Shown here one piece after another: positions 46,058 to 57,600 of a DNA stretch of 64,000 bases. The notes beneath the pieces were generated by a model that was not told where the DNA came from, searched no databases, and was given only the letters and a program-made list of their open reading frames with translations. The stretch is from Desarmillaria ectypa. Its lineage: Eukaryota > Basidiomycota > Agaricomycetes > Agaricales > Physalacriaceae. Position 1 is the stretch's first letter, and each line of letters starts with the position of its first letter. The DNA is taken from positions 1,054,001 through 1,118,000 of the forward strand of contig JAUDYN010000003.1 of NCBI GenBank assembly GCA_030407005.1. Direction: 5' to 3'. The translations under genes were made by a program, and so were the position numbers.

Positions 46058-49000
46058 TCAGGCTCCTCCGACTCGGTGACGCCTAAATGCCGCCTCAACG
46101 TCCACCGAGGTATAATCTAAGGAAACACCACTGTCTGGATAGCACTGTAATATCCGTTTGTAAAACAGCTCCGTGATTCTCAGCAACTCTTCCTCGCAAG
46201 CCTTCCAGACGCCCACCATCACTGTTCCGGGAGCAATACCACCGCTCTCTTCTGTTGTTGTCTTTTCGGACGCCTCTGTAAAGTGCTTCTCCACCCGCTT
46301 GAAGAGGGTATCAATGTGTTTCCGGATGTCCTTGACACTGTACTCCTTGATGACTTTCTTGAGCGCAGATTTATTGTAACTGCTGTTGGTCACAATTTCG
46401 CTTGGCGCGGTAGTCTTCAGCAACCGTTCAACACCTTCAAAGTAATCCTGATTACGGTCAGTCGGCCCGGTCTATTAGGCAACAACCCACAATCCAAAAA
46501 GGCTCACAATGATTTTCGCGAACGGCCGGCGAAGTATGATTTTGACATAGGCACCCAGATTCTCATCATATATCGCCTCCGCCTTGCGCAGGAACCCCGC
46601 CACAGAACCTATTTCCATCTGGGAAATTTCCGCCACAAAATGATGCATATTTTCTGCCGGGAACGATCAGACTTTTCAACAACGCCACAATCGGTAAAAA
46701 TACCTATCAGAATGACATGGTAGTTCAGCTGTCCTTTGTCTTCGCCTTCGCCATCCATTTTAGCCATTTGTTTGAGGCACTCGAACATGGTATCCACGAT
46801 ACGTTCGTACGCTCCATCGACGATAGCTCGTACCTCGAGACCATCGGTACCGAGAAGCTGGCTTTCGACACGCCCGATGTAGCTTGGGAACAGTCGCACG
46901 AACGGAGCTACACCTTTTCGCTTCTTGCTCGTCAACTTCGTTCGTTCAACACCTTGGATTTGCTCATTCTTTGTTTTTTGTCAATCCCACATCGGAAAGC
47001 ATGGTATAACCTCACTTACAACGTGACGATCAAGAAGGCCCTTAAGGCGTGTATGCTGCTTTTCGAGAAGACCAACGAAAAAGTTGTTTCCTCTATCGTC
47101 AGCATCGGCCAAAAACCGTTCCAAACACGCTATTAGACCAAAGATCTGTCTAGAATGACAGTCAGTCAATAGACACGTCCGGTCCAAAAAGCTTACGCCT
47201 TATCCTTGGCCAATGCGTTGTCAAGCCAAGTTTTCAATTCCGAGGGTAAGAAGCTGAAAATGAGGTCAAGAGCACCCCGGACGAGTTTCATTGTTGTCTG
47301 GCTGACGCTGGTGCTGCGGGCGGCCTGACGTCGGAAATAGTTGTCAAGGCCCATGTAGTCAGCGAAAGTCAACGCCGCATCATTTATCTGCAAAAAGTCC
47401 GTGATGAACTCTTCTTCGTGGTAAATGGCGGGCGCAATTTGCTTCAGGGCAAGCCCCAGAACCTGCAGAGAAATGTAAGTGACTTCTACACTTTCATTTG
47501 AAAAGAGAGCACTGGCCTCAGATGATCTCATGGTACCGTCAGACTTATCCTTGTCTCTACGACCTTCCAATGGAGATCGAATCAACGTTCCTGCGCGCTT
47601 GATGCCAGTAGGCCTACTGGTCGGTGGCGTGGCCACTGAACCGATACCTAATACACATACTGTGTCAGCCATTCGACAAACCCTCGTTCAGGCCTACCTT
47701 GCTCCTGATCCTCCTCCGACGCTTTCTTGATCAAGCTGAGGCAACTCGAAAGCATGGCCCTGATTTGAGTGCCATGTAGATCGTTGAGGGCTGAGAAGTA
47801 GGCCTATAATCAATACAAGTTAAGTGAGGGTAATTGATTGAGACGCTGTATCCTCACCGCGCATAGTTTGGCATACACGGCTTCATCCATCTCCTTCAAG
47901 TACAGCATGAGACCCGAGTATCTCCCTAGGTAGTTCTCCAGCTCCGTGTGTGGATTTATCATCGGTCTGCCACCTCTGTCAGTTTTCGCCAATCCATCGC
48001 TGTCTCCTAGAAGTAACTTGGACTGTGGACCGTTTAATGACAGGAATATCTTTTTAGAGTATGTAAACTTACCTGTGCACTGAACATTATGGACAGGTAA
48101 TCGAATATGCGCTTACAGAATTGCGCATTATGCGTCCGATATTCCTGCAACCTTTCCATGGTAGCGGCCATGTCTGTATCCCTTCCAGCTTGTAGGGCCT
48201 TGTAGAGCTCAGCAGCAGCCTCTTCAATTCTTTGAATGCTATTGGAGTCCCTGAGGGAATCCTGCGTCAAGGTCAAGAGTACTTCCTTATCAACTTGAAC
48301 CGTTTGCTGGCAAACAAAAAATGAGAAAACATCTGAGGTTCTATGAAGCACAGATATCTGTACCAGAAGGTTTTCTAACTCAGCCAGAAGGGCATGTTGG
48401 TTTTGTGTTTGGACTTGAAGACCCCGATTCTGAGATTGGATATAGGAGATGTCGTCGCCGACCGCCTTTGTATGAACCTCAGCCAAGAACAGTAGATTGT
48501 TGAAATAACAAATCTCACGTTCAAGTGTATCTTGTACGACTGGATGAGACTCCCCATACTGTCCAGTTCCGTTATGGCGTCATCCATATATTGAAGTACA
48601 ATACCTATCCGGTCATCCGACTCTAGAAATGAATGGATATTTGCCTGAAGGATGACTTAAATATGCATTAGTTGAAAAGACTGATTACCGCCGACCTTTT
48701 CGAGAGCCATTAGCTCGTCCAGCAATCTGGCTTCTATCATCTCGGCGGCACCTCGTGCTGTTTTTCTTCCTATTATATCTTCACTAGCCCACTCATAGCC
48801 CTCGATCATTTCCTCTACATTAGCCATAGTTGCTTGCGCATTCTCCTCCTCGCCGTCAGCCTCATTGACATTACTACCAATTAACCGGTCGATGGTGACT
48901 TGGTTAGCTGGATCAAAGAATGATACACGCGTATTTTCTCGTCTACTTGAAGAACCATCTCCAGAAATAAGTACGGTAGTTGCACGCGTTGATTGCTTTC

Positions 49001-50141
49001 GCGTGCGGTTTGAGGGTGCTGGTGAAGGAGTAGGGCGTGAACGTGAGGCCTGAGAAGGCGCCGCCGCAAGCGTAAATCGATCATCTGTGGGCGGGATGAC
49101 GGATGACGTTGGACTGTCTCTTACATCTTTCGCAAGCCTCGCACTTTGAATAGGGCGAGAAGGATGCCCATATGGCTGTGTCGTAGTAGCAGAAGGAGAG
49201 GCAGACTGGTGGAATGCCAATCGACCTGGGGCGGAAGGGATAGAACTAGTCTGGGAATAAGCAGGGGATGAGGGCCGGACACGTGAAGATGACGGTTCCC
49301 GTATACGAATAGAGGATGGATAGCTGCGATTTGAGTGGGCAGGAGAAGCCGGTCGAGCTGATCGCGACTGCGACTCAGATGGTTGCATAGGTTCGTAATC
49401 CCTGTCGCTCTGGCTCTGTGACAGCGTTCTCGAGCTTGTGGGCGGGATTGAAGATGCAAGGGACTGATGCATACTGCTCGATTCATAAGGTGATGGTGAC
49501 GGGGTCCTTGCTGTATGCATGTAATCATTCTGGATTCGGTGTCGGCCCTCTGTAGAACTTTATAAGTGCAACGTCCGGATAATTAGCGCAAGGAAGCATA
49601 CGGGGTATACCCTCAGTACTTGGGAATCCTTCGACTTGCAACGGCGGTTTCCCGCCGGTAACGGTATTGAAGAGCGGGATGAGTGCCTCCAGAAATTTGA
49701 CCTGATCCGCCGCATTCTCAGTTCGCCATCGGTAGGTCCTGGACAAGGTGATATTGAACGATTGGGCCTAACAAAGCTGAGCACTAAGCGATAGTATTCA
49801 TGAAATAATTGGCGCACACTGGTAACCTGTACCGCACGCAGCTCTGGGAGTCTCCACGTCTTTCCAACAGAGAACGTGCCATTCGTGTTCAGCTTCGATT
49901 TGTGAAGAAACCCATTTCCATTGATCGTTTCTGCAAAAAGATAAGGTTGAAGCTCATTTCCACGGATACTTTGGCTGGCGGTAGACGTACGAGAGAGAAG
50001 GATGTATCTGGGTTTTGTGCCTCCGGTTTCTGGGGAATCTTCTAGTATTTTGATATGAGAAACGTAACTTTCTTCAATGCTTCCAGAAGCATTCCGTCTT
50101 GAGAATACTGAGTCGATAATCCGTTGCCTTTGGTCCGTCAT
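46058..50141 (-). CDS. SEC3: Exocyst complex subunit Sec3
   Basis: The exocyst tethers post-Golgi vesicles at sites of polarised growth; Sec3 marks the plasma membrane through PI(4,5)P2 and Rho GTPases. The N-terminus (start MTDQRQRIIDSVF, 50141) forms the Sec3 PH-like domain ('ESYVSHIKILEDS', 'FSVGKTWRLPELRAVQ', 'FNITLSRTYRWR', 'DQVKFLEALIPLFN'). A long Ser/Pro/Arg-rich disordered stretch follows (48960-49520), then the helical Sec3 core ('NVEEMIEGYEWASEDIIG', 'LDELMALEKVGG', 'SQNRGLQVQTQNQHALL', 'KEVLLTLTQDSLRDSNSI', 'RTHNAQFCKRIFDYLSIMF') and C-terminal helices ending 'AAFRRHRVGGA'. About ten short introns occur, including donors at about 46437, 48300 and 49525. The frame is open further upstream of 50141, but without conservation. 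Sec8 lies about 4.5 kb away. Confidence 0.88.
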
Positions 50142-50691
50142 TAGCCTGGTGCTGAGCGTCGGTGGAGAAGTCGATTCCTGACACAGCCACCACGTGGTTA
50201 TCAAGGACGAAAAAGGGAATACTTCTCTTGTTCGACAGCTGTGTTGTCTTTGGTTGTCTTTGCCCATTACCTCCCTCTTTGAATACGCTCTATTTCATAA
50301 GGTCCGAGTAATTTCACATTACAAGCCCCGTGTTTGGCTCTCAAGCATCCAACAATGGTCCTGTTACTCTCTGAGTTGGGGCCCCGACCTCGATCATTTG
50401 AAAAAATTAAATCTCGTGGGGCTCCCTGATATTGACGATTCATTCAAGATTTACTATTTGTCTTTGTCTAGTTCGTGGTCTTGTACTTAATGTCTTGTTC
50501 TATGAATTGCTCTGCAAAGTAAATTTGCTATGACCTACCGGCGCCTGCCGATATATGGTCTGCCACCCATGGTCTACTCTCTGGAAACAATAGAGTTACG
50601 CCACGCGAATTGACAACAGGACTGTATAAAATATCTCTCTGCATCTGTAACAAAACTATAATCTCTCCTCTAGCTTTAACCTTCTTGCCTC
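50142..50691. promoter_or_regulatory. Divergent promoter region, SEC3 / homeodomain gene
   Basis: 550 bp. A palindromic CCACGTGG E-box (50190-50197) lies about 50 bp upstream of the SEC3 ATG. A TATA-like element TATAAAATA (50625-50633) lies 59 bp before the homeodomain ATG. Small ORFs between them look like chance. Confidence 0.45.
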
Positions 50692-51708
50692 ATGCTTCCC
50701 CAAGGTCTCGATACTCTTCTGTTGGCTGCTCGGTACCTCGAGCAGCTCGAGGATCCTTCCTCCAGTGAACCTGACCACTATGCGTATGACCATTCCGGAA
50801 ATCTCACCTCCTATGCAGAAACGGCCGGAAAGGCCCTCCATGTAGTTAGGCCATGCGAGGGTTCTCTTGAATATACTTCCATCTCGCTCTCGGAGCCAAC
50901 CTCTCAGCTCACAGAAGTTACGAACAAGCCCCTCCCTTCAGAGTGTCCTAGCTCTACTTCGTCCCTTTTGTCCTCGTCATGCCCCCCGTCCTCGCCATGC
51001 CCTTCCTCGATCGACTCTGACTATACTGTGAGCTTCCAGAGCTCGAAATCAGCATCATCCAGAGAGTGTAGTCCAGAGATCGGCCGCAATGTGGCCAAGT
51101 TTCCCAAGAAGGCTGCACATAAATCGCCCAAAGTCGCATTAGTGGGTGGGAAGATTTTCAACATTCCGATGAAGAGGAAGGATATGGAGTGGAGGATCAC
51201 CGTCGAGCGCACTGCGAACAAGATAAAAACTACCGCCAATTCTCCCGTTAAAGAGACTAGCAGACAGCTGCTGGAGAAGGTGTACGACGATATTACTACT
51301 CATCCACCATTGTTTTGGACAAAGCTCATTGCCGCCCGTATTTTGGACCGGCAAGTCGTAACTTTACTCACGATATTCTGCAATACTGAGCAATTTTATT
51401 CATGCAGGACTCCTTCTCAAGTCCACATCTGGTTTTCAAATCGCCGACAATGGTACCCAGCGGGCACGACAATCCAATGTCCCCTTCTCGACGGGGACTG
51501 GGCGTACCCTCGTCGAAGAACTGTCAAATTGAGACCAATAGCGCTCGAGATGTCCCGGGAATGGTCCGATTCATTTTTCGATGACGTTCTGGCTCTTTAT
51601 ACGGATGAACAGCTGCAAGATACTCTGAAAGCGGAATGCGAAAACAAGAGGAAAACGATTCCTCGGTACAAAGGCAAATCAAAGAAAGGCCAAATCAAAT
51701 CCGAGTAA
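50692..51708 (+). CDS. Homeodomain protein
   Basis: The N-terminal two-thirds is Ser/Pro-rich, with a Ser/Pro/Cys run at 50935-51015 and basic patches ('KFPKKAAHKSPK'). The homeodomain lies near the C-terminus: helix 1 'SRQLLEKVYDDI', helix 2 'FWTKLIAARILDR', then recognition helix 'TPSQVHIWFSNRRQW', containing the invariant W-F-x-N-R. Correct helix 2-3 spacing requires removal of a 57-nt GC-AG intron (51351-51407); spliced length is about 319 residues. The tail is basic (KGKSKKGQIKSE). A TATA box lies 59 bp upstream. The recognition helix WFSNRRQ differs from the usual WFQNRR. Neighbours (SEC3, ceramide glucosyltransferase) are not those of the A mating-type locus and only one homeodomain gene is present, so a mating-type assignment is not supported. 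Confidence 0.78.
   Translation: MLPQGLDTLLLAARYLEQLEDPSSSEPDHYAYDHSGNLTSYAETAGKALHVVRPCEGSLEYTSISLSEPTSQLTEVTNKPLPSECPSSTSSLLSSSCPPSSPCPSSIDSDYTVSFQSSKSASSRECSPEIGRNVAKFPKKAAHKSPKVALVGGKIFNIPMKRKDMEWRITVERTANKIKTTANSPVKETSRQLLEKVYDDITTHPPLFWTKLIAARILDRQVVTLLTIFCNTEQFYSCRTPSQVHIWFSNRRQWYPAGTTIQCPLLDGDWAYPRRRTVKLRPIALEMSREWSDSFFDDVLALYTDEQLQDTLKAECENKRKTIPRYKGKSKKGQIKSE
51351..51407 (+). other. GC-AG intron inside the homeodomain
   Basis: Donor GCAAGT, acceptor ATGCAG, 57 nt, stop-free and a multiple of three. Splicing joins CG|G (Arg) so that 'ILDR' runs directly into 'TPSQVHIWF', which is the canonical homeodomain spacing. Retention would insert 19 residues between helices 2 and 3. Confidence 0.75.
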
Positions 51709-51854
51709 ATGAAACCGTCCTTTCCTGTCCTGTCCTCGGAACATTCGTACTGTAGCATATATCATTATATACAACCTCTCACTTACAACTTTGTAGCACT
51801 TGACTGCACCGCGTTTATATAATGGAAGAATCAGTTTACCAACAACAAACTGTG

Positions 51855-53326
51855 TTAGTGTTCTTCGACTTCAAGAGGTTCATAATCATGCGATTGTCTA
51901 CTAGCCCACCCAAGCCAGCAGCGCCCTTCCCGTGCAGGCCGAACTTCTCCATTTCGAAGAACCTGATATCGTCTGCCCCTCCAGTTGACCGTATCCCCAA
52001 ATACCGCATAGAAGAATATTGGCAACGCCAATAATTCCCGGCCAACCCATGCGCCCAAAAATTCCCACCGAATAGATGCAGGGAGACGATATCCTGCTAG
52101 AGAAGAATATACATCTAGATCTACTGAGAGCCACGAAACGAAGTGAAGAAAGAGGAACGGTAGTGCAGGAACATTGAATAAACACTTCAAGCTTGCACAA
52201 CCAATGGTTGCGACGGCAACGGATTCGGTCAGTGGCTCTAGGAGTGTAGCAGCAAGAACCATGTGCTTGCGGACGCGAATCCATCGCGCGCGCCGTTGGA
52301 TATAATCGGCAAGCGACATTTTCCCTACAACGTTACGCGCGACATCACAAGACAGCTCGTGTCTTTCCCCTAGCTCATGCCAGAGCGCACTTGCTATCAT
52401 ATTATCTTCGGCAAGGTAGCGGCCAAAGGCAGGCAGCCCGCATTGCTCATTAGACTGATTGTCTTGCTGAGCAATCGGCTTCCGTGAACCGTTTACTCGT
52501 TCAAGATCGGAACGGCGATAGAGGTTTGACTTGCCCATGACGCAGGAGTCGATAGCTACGGTGTTGATGGCAATGTACATTTTCGCGTGATTCGTGTTCA
52601 AAAAGGCTTCGTCCAATCTGGAACCAATCCTTGACTCGTTCACGACTGCGAACGGAACGTGATGGACGAGAGCGATGCGTCTTCCAGACCGGCCCTTCCC
52701 CTGTAGAGCCTCAACGGACCTTGCCATAGCACCGGAATGTATCATGACATTGGAGTCAAGCACCCAGAGAATATCATTTGTAGCCTGGCGGTACGACCGC
52801 ATGAGGTTATTGACTTTTGGATTAACGCCGACGATTTCCTCCCCTGCGACATGATAAGCAACTGGTCATTATGAAGAGGGTACAACGCGCCTACAATGAC
52901 TTTGGCATTCACATGTGGATACTTTGCCATTAACTCTCTCACAACAGGGAGTGCCTGGTCATCCCCATGTGCGACAGAGAAGAGAATTTCAAAGTTGGGG
53001 TACTCTTGCGTAAACGATGACTCAAGGTTCTCATAAAGATTGGTGTCGAGACCCTTCAGAGGACGAAGAATCGACACCCCAGGTACCGAGCCTGTGGATT
53101 CCGTAGCTAAACGGGAGCAGGGCCTGTGTTTATATCTCCTTCGACTATGGAACTTGAGGTAAATCCAATATGTGACCAAGAAGAAAACGTACGCAGCTAA
53201 GCACCCAAGCAAGCCTATTACCCACATAACGATATACCATCCTAACCCAATGAAGGCCAGAGCAAGGAGTGCAGGACGCCCATTCTCCTGCAATACATGT
53301 TGCTCTTCTTCTAGCCCAGAGTTCAT
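51855..53326 (-). CDS. Ceramide glucosyltransferase (glucosylceramide synthase, GT21)
   Basis: Transfers glucose from UDP-glucose to ceramide on Golgi/ER membranes, making fungal glucosylceramide. The N-terminal membrane segment is 'MWVIGLLGCLAAYVFFLVTY'. The GT21 catalytic region follows: 'GVSILRPLKGLDTNLYENL' (with D1 region), 'YPNFEILFSVAHGDDQALP', an intron near 52795-52850, then 'NDILWVLDSNVMI' (metal Asp), 'FGRYLAEDNMIASALW' (D3) and the acceptor-site motif 'QRRARW' (Q/R-x-x-R-W). Three C-terminal hydrophobic segments follow ('TLLEPLTESVAVATIG', 'LPFLFLHFVSWL', 'LLALPIFFYAVFG'). It ends EPLEVEEH. All GT21 catalytic elements are visible. It is divergent from the LYR gene with a 102-bp interval. 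Confidence 0.93.
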
Positions 53327-53428
53327 GGTAATAATCGAAGTATGTAGAGCCTCGCAAGGGTTTCGTCAACGTAGAAGCGGAAGGAGACCGTCAGTTGCCG
53401 GCGGCATCTCCTTTGGCTGTATGCCTCT
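53327..53428. promoter_or_regulatory. Very short bidirectional promoter (102 bp)
   Basis: Starts of the glucosyltransferase (minus) and LYR gene (plus) are only 102 bp apart, so transcription starts must lie within or close to this interval. No TATA box is evident. Confidence 0.4.
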
Positions 53429-54635
53429 ATGACATTGCCTGAATCTACTCGTCAGTTATTCTCTATTTACAGAGAATTCATCCGCGAGACTCGATATCTA
53501 CCTCATGCATATCTTAGGTGCGCAATCCTGTTTTTCTGCTCTTTTCTGCTCAATAGACCTGCAGGCATTTCTATCGAATCAAGGCCTCTGATGACGTGCG
53601 GACAGTCGTAGAAACAAAAGACACCAAAGGACTTGGCCGGCGAAAGTTGAAGCGCTTTACAAAGGTCGCTTTGTTCTGTAAATGCATTCAATATCTATTC
53701 TCACGACGACGTATAGGAATTGGCCACCATTAAGGCCGCTATCCAAGGAAACACGTCTGCGTTCATCCATGTTCTTGATGTTGCATACGGGAGAAAAGGA
53801 AAGCTACGGTGGGAGCTGATGCAAGTGAGTGAACTTACCCCTTCGTCTTCTTGAGAATCTCAACAACGTACAGCCGCTCTTGACAGACCCCAAGGCCCAA
53901 AAGCCACCTCCCATTATACCGGCTGTCGAAAAGTCTCGACCACCAGTATACCCCAAAGAGCTCGCTGCCCTGCTCATCTCACCAGCAAGCCGGTCGAACA
54001 AGAAAGCCCTTACTCTTGAGGATCTCGAGACGCCTCCAACGCTTCCATCGCGTGCCGACCCCACATCTGAAGACGCCAAACTTCTGGGGACCCTTAGCAA
54101 ACGACGCGAAGTCAATATTCGATGGCGTTTCTTTACCGAGGAATCGAGGAAGGTCTATCCTCCGTTAGAAGTCAAAGCAAAGGTTTTTAGTAACACGCCT
54201 TCGGAGGGATCTCCAGTAACCATTCGCGAGGCCGGGATTAGAGGTTTTGGTTTCCAAGAACAAGGGCTTCTTGAAGACATCCATAATATTGTCGGATGTG
54301 GGAAGGAGAGTCCTAGGCCAGCCACCCGGAGAGGGCTTCAGGCAATGGAAAAGATTGGTCAGGTTCCACCCATTCCCGCTGCGCGACACCCCTCAAGATG
54401 GCTACGCCGGCGATATCAGCAATTATTGGGCAAGCTACCTCAAGTCACTTACACTTACCAATCAGAGGCGAAAGACGGAAGGTACATGGTGTCCTTGTCT
54501 GACCAGTCTATTGCCGCATTTGTGGTACCTATTCACCAGTACGGCGAAGCTGACTCAACGGCACTGGCCTGGTATAACAAGGCGATGCTCGAAGATTCAC
54601 GGAAACCTGACACTGGTAAGAAGCGCAAAAAATAG
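53429..54635 (+). CDS. LYR-motif protein with long C-terminal extension, probably mitochondrial
   Basis: The N-terminal LYR module begins 'RQLFSIYREFIRETRYLP', where Y-R-x-F-x-R-x-x-x-Y is the LYR-type helix (here IYRE instead of LYRE). The next exon adds 'HFYRIKASDDVRTVVE' and a basic stretch 'GLGRRKLKRFTK', then 'ELATIKAAIQGN' and 'FIHVLDVAYGRKGKLRWEL'. LYR proteins bind acyl-ACP and assist assembly of Fe-S or respiratory complexes in mitochondria and are usually about 100 residues. Here the protein continues for some 250 more residues of Pro/Arg-rich sequence of unknown fold, ending KKRKK. Introns: 53519-53562 (approximate), 53652-53718, 53827-53873, GT..AG. The specific client complex cannot be inferred. 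Confidence 0.65.
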
Positions 54636-54679
54636 TCCTGCATTAAATAAATATGTTGGTATGCTACGATAAATAGTGA

Positions 54680-57600
54680 TTACGATGCCGAATTCTCCAT
54701 TTCTAGCCCATGCAGGTCTATAACATACATACTATAGTTACGATTGATTACCTTGGAGGCTCTAGGGTCTCCTTCTGTCTGATCGACTCCGCACTGCAAC
54801 CGTAACATTATCAGATATTCGTCGAAAGTGAACAGCTGTTTTTGCCGTATCCCGTCAAGCATCGCCTACATCGACAAGAATCAGAATAGTAACTGGAAGC
54901 ATTGTCAACGCGCTTACTTGTGGTGATATGAAAAAGAGCGTATAGTAACGTTTCGCTTTTTCAAACTCGCTGTTTTGGTCATTTGTAATGGCCTTGACGC
55001 TTTGTTGTAGAGCGAGCATATTCCGGATAATCTTCTTGATCCCAAAGCTGGTAGGGACTCCAAGATACCGAGCGTTCGAGATCAGAATGTGTTCCATGAG
55101 ATATCCCAACCCAACGAATATAAATCTAGGAGAATAGATGAATAGAAAACAAATGCGCGAAAAAGTGACTTGCCGTCTTGCTGTCTCCGGCAAGCTGGTG
55201 CTAAGGAACTCATCACATTCTCCTAGCTCGTTGTTGAGATCGATTACGTGGGGATCTGGTTCTCCTGCTTCCTGCTCCATGGAATAATTGCCCTGGAAAA
55301 GCAAGATGAGCTACTCTGTAGGGAAGTTGAAGAGCCAGAAAACTCGCATAACGTAGTGCCGAATCAAGATAATAGATAGTCCGACACCTGATGTCAATTC
55401 TAATAGTATCCAAAATAAGCTCAGCGAGCTGTTCGTATGTCTTGAGCAGCGCGCCAAAGCGTCTGGGTATGTGTCAGCACCTGTCAACGACGACGGAAAG
55501 ATTCGTACAGGTACATTTCCTTCGAAAGAGGAAGGGCCAAAGGCTCCGCTGTCGCAGAGGCTGCCTGCGGCAGTGGCAGGACTGTAGATGAGGCAGACGT
55601 CACAGACAAAGGTTCCAGACTCAGTGGACTCGTTGGCGCGTCTGATGGTCGAGACTTCAAGGCATTCAGCTCGGAAGCAAACCAAGCCTGAAATTGTCAA
55701 GAGGATTGACAAGTGACATACACACTAATACTCACCACACTGCGATACAGACTCGCCAATGCGGATAGATTGCGTATTGATGGGACAAGATCCGTTTCCT
55801 TAACCGTGTCCTGGCCAAGGAAGTCGAGCTCAAGGTTGGTTTCTTGTCGACAAAGTTGCTGCTGCGTTGATATATTACTTGGCTGTAATACCGTGAGATG
55901 TTGATATCATGCCGCCACGAGAGCACCCACTGGTGTAGACAGCAACTCCCTCAAGCATGGGCTTGATTCTGACCGCTGTGCCCATTGAACGGCAAGGGCT
56001 ACATGCGGCGCTGCTTGCAGATCTTCTGCCGGCGTCGAAACCAGGTCTTGAAACCGGTCACTGCAGCGCTGATAGAACTGAATAATGACGCCAAGTATCA
56101 GTCGAGAATAGTTTTCTCGGTGGAAAGGGGTGGTTTGGAGCATTGCACATAATGAATTTATCAAAGCCATGAGCTGCGTGCTTGCCTGTAAAATACATGA
56201 ATGCACGTTTTATGAAGGGAAACCACGGAAATTCTACCTTGACTAAAGGCTCACGGCAGAATTTCGCTGACAAGGGGTCAGGAAGAAATGCGTCGTGACC
56301 TAGTAGAAGGATGAATATTGACAATAATATGATGAGCAGTGGCAATACCGGTGACGGCCTCATGGAACAAGGACGATACTTTCTCTTCTAGTTGGGGAAG
56401 ATATACCTTCAAGACAAAGTCATCCAAAACTGCGCTCGAATCCCGAGTCGATTCTGTCCCTGAGGGTAGAGTTTCAGCAACACGAGCGAGAAAGGCCAGC
56501 GTCGGCTCAAAAAGAACAGTGACATGAAATGTATCCGGTTCTATGAGTAGTCGATGGTGTTGACCTGCTCCAAGTATCCGATCATCCACACCAACAGTAG
56601 AGAGGGCAGCTTGTACAGCGTTATCGGAGGCACCCTGGACCAGTCCAGGCATTGTGTCTTTGAGAACACGAGTCAACTCATCCTCATGAGGCCGTAGCAA
56701 CTTGTTGGTCAGCTTCACGTCACTGTCCGCGAACCGGAACACCCCCTACATAGTACGAGTGAATGAGTAATTCGTTTTTCATAGTAAATAAGTGAAAAAC
56801 CTTTGTCTTATCTCTCGAGTAACGTCCTTCACGAAGAATTTCATTAATGGAAGACACCGGGTTTCGGCCAGAAGCGGCGCCTTGCTCTTCGTTGGTTAAG
56901 TAGTCGGAGATGAGTGTCCGTATCTTCATAATAGTGATCAGGAGGAGAATCCACGTATCACCAAAACACTGACTTCGGACTGCACTGACATCCAAATGTC
57001 TGTCAGAGGGAAAAGGGCGCCAGGCTTCGTCCCTGCTGCATCCTTGAAATCTCGTCGCTACAAGAAACTGAGATAAGTCGGGAATGTATGCAATAGTCGA
57101 TGCACTTACAGAACCTATTCGATTGGCTACCTCATATATCACCCTCAGACCTTGAGCAACCGCATCCATTTTTGAATAAAGAGTCCAAAAGAAATCCTTT
57201 AGTATCTCATGGTCGACTTGCTTTGCTGAGGACTCAAGAGCAGACAGTCTCAGACACGACGGGTTGAGATGATCTCCCTTGCCTACGACCCTGTTACTTA
57301 AGGAAGACACACTCGTCGCGAAAACGTAGACGCCCTCGGATCGTGTTGCACCCCGCATGAGAGCGTACACGGAACCACGCCGTCCGTACTCAGCGCGATC
57401 TGAAACTTCATCTAAAGTAGTTTCCACCAGGCTGAAAATTTCATTAGGAACGCGTTGTGCGACGCTGTCCAGAGCGCTGCCCAGTCGGCTTAGGACCGCG
57501 AGGGATTCGAGCACGGTTTCCATGTACGCAAAGGAGTCGATCTCAGGATTAGAGTTCTGCATTACGGGCGCAATAATAGATATTGAGGAAGACGAAGGGG

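Noticed and set aside
50692..51708. Homeodomain gene as part of the A mating-type locus
   Set aside because: Only one homeodomain gene, and no mitochondrial intermediate peptidase or other typical locus neighbour within the window.
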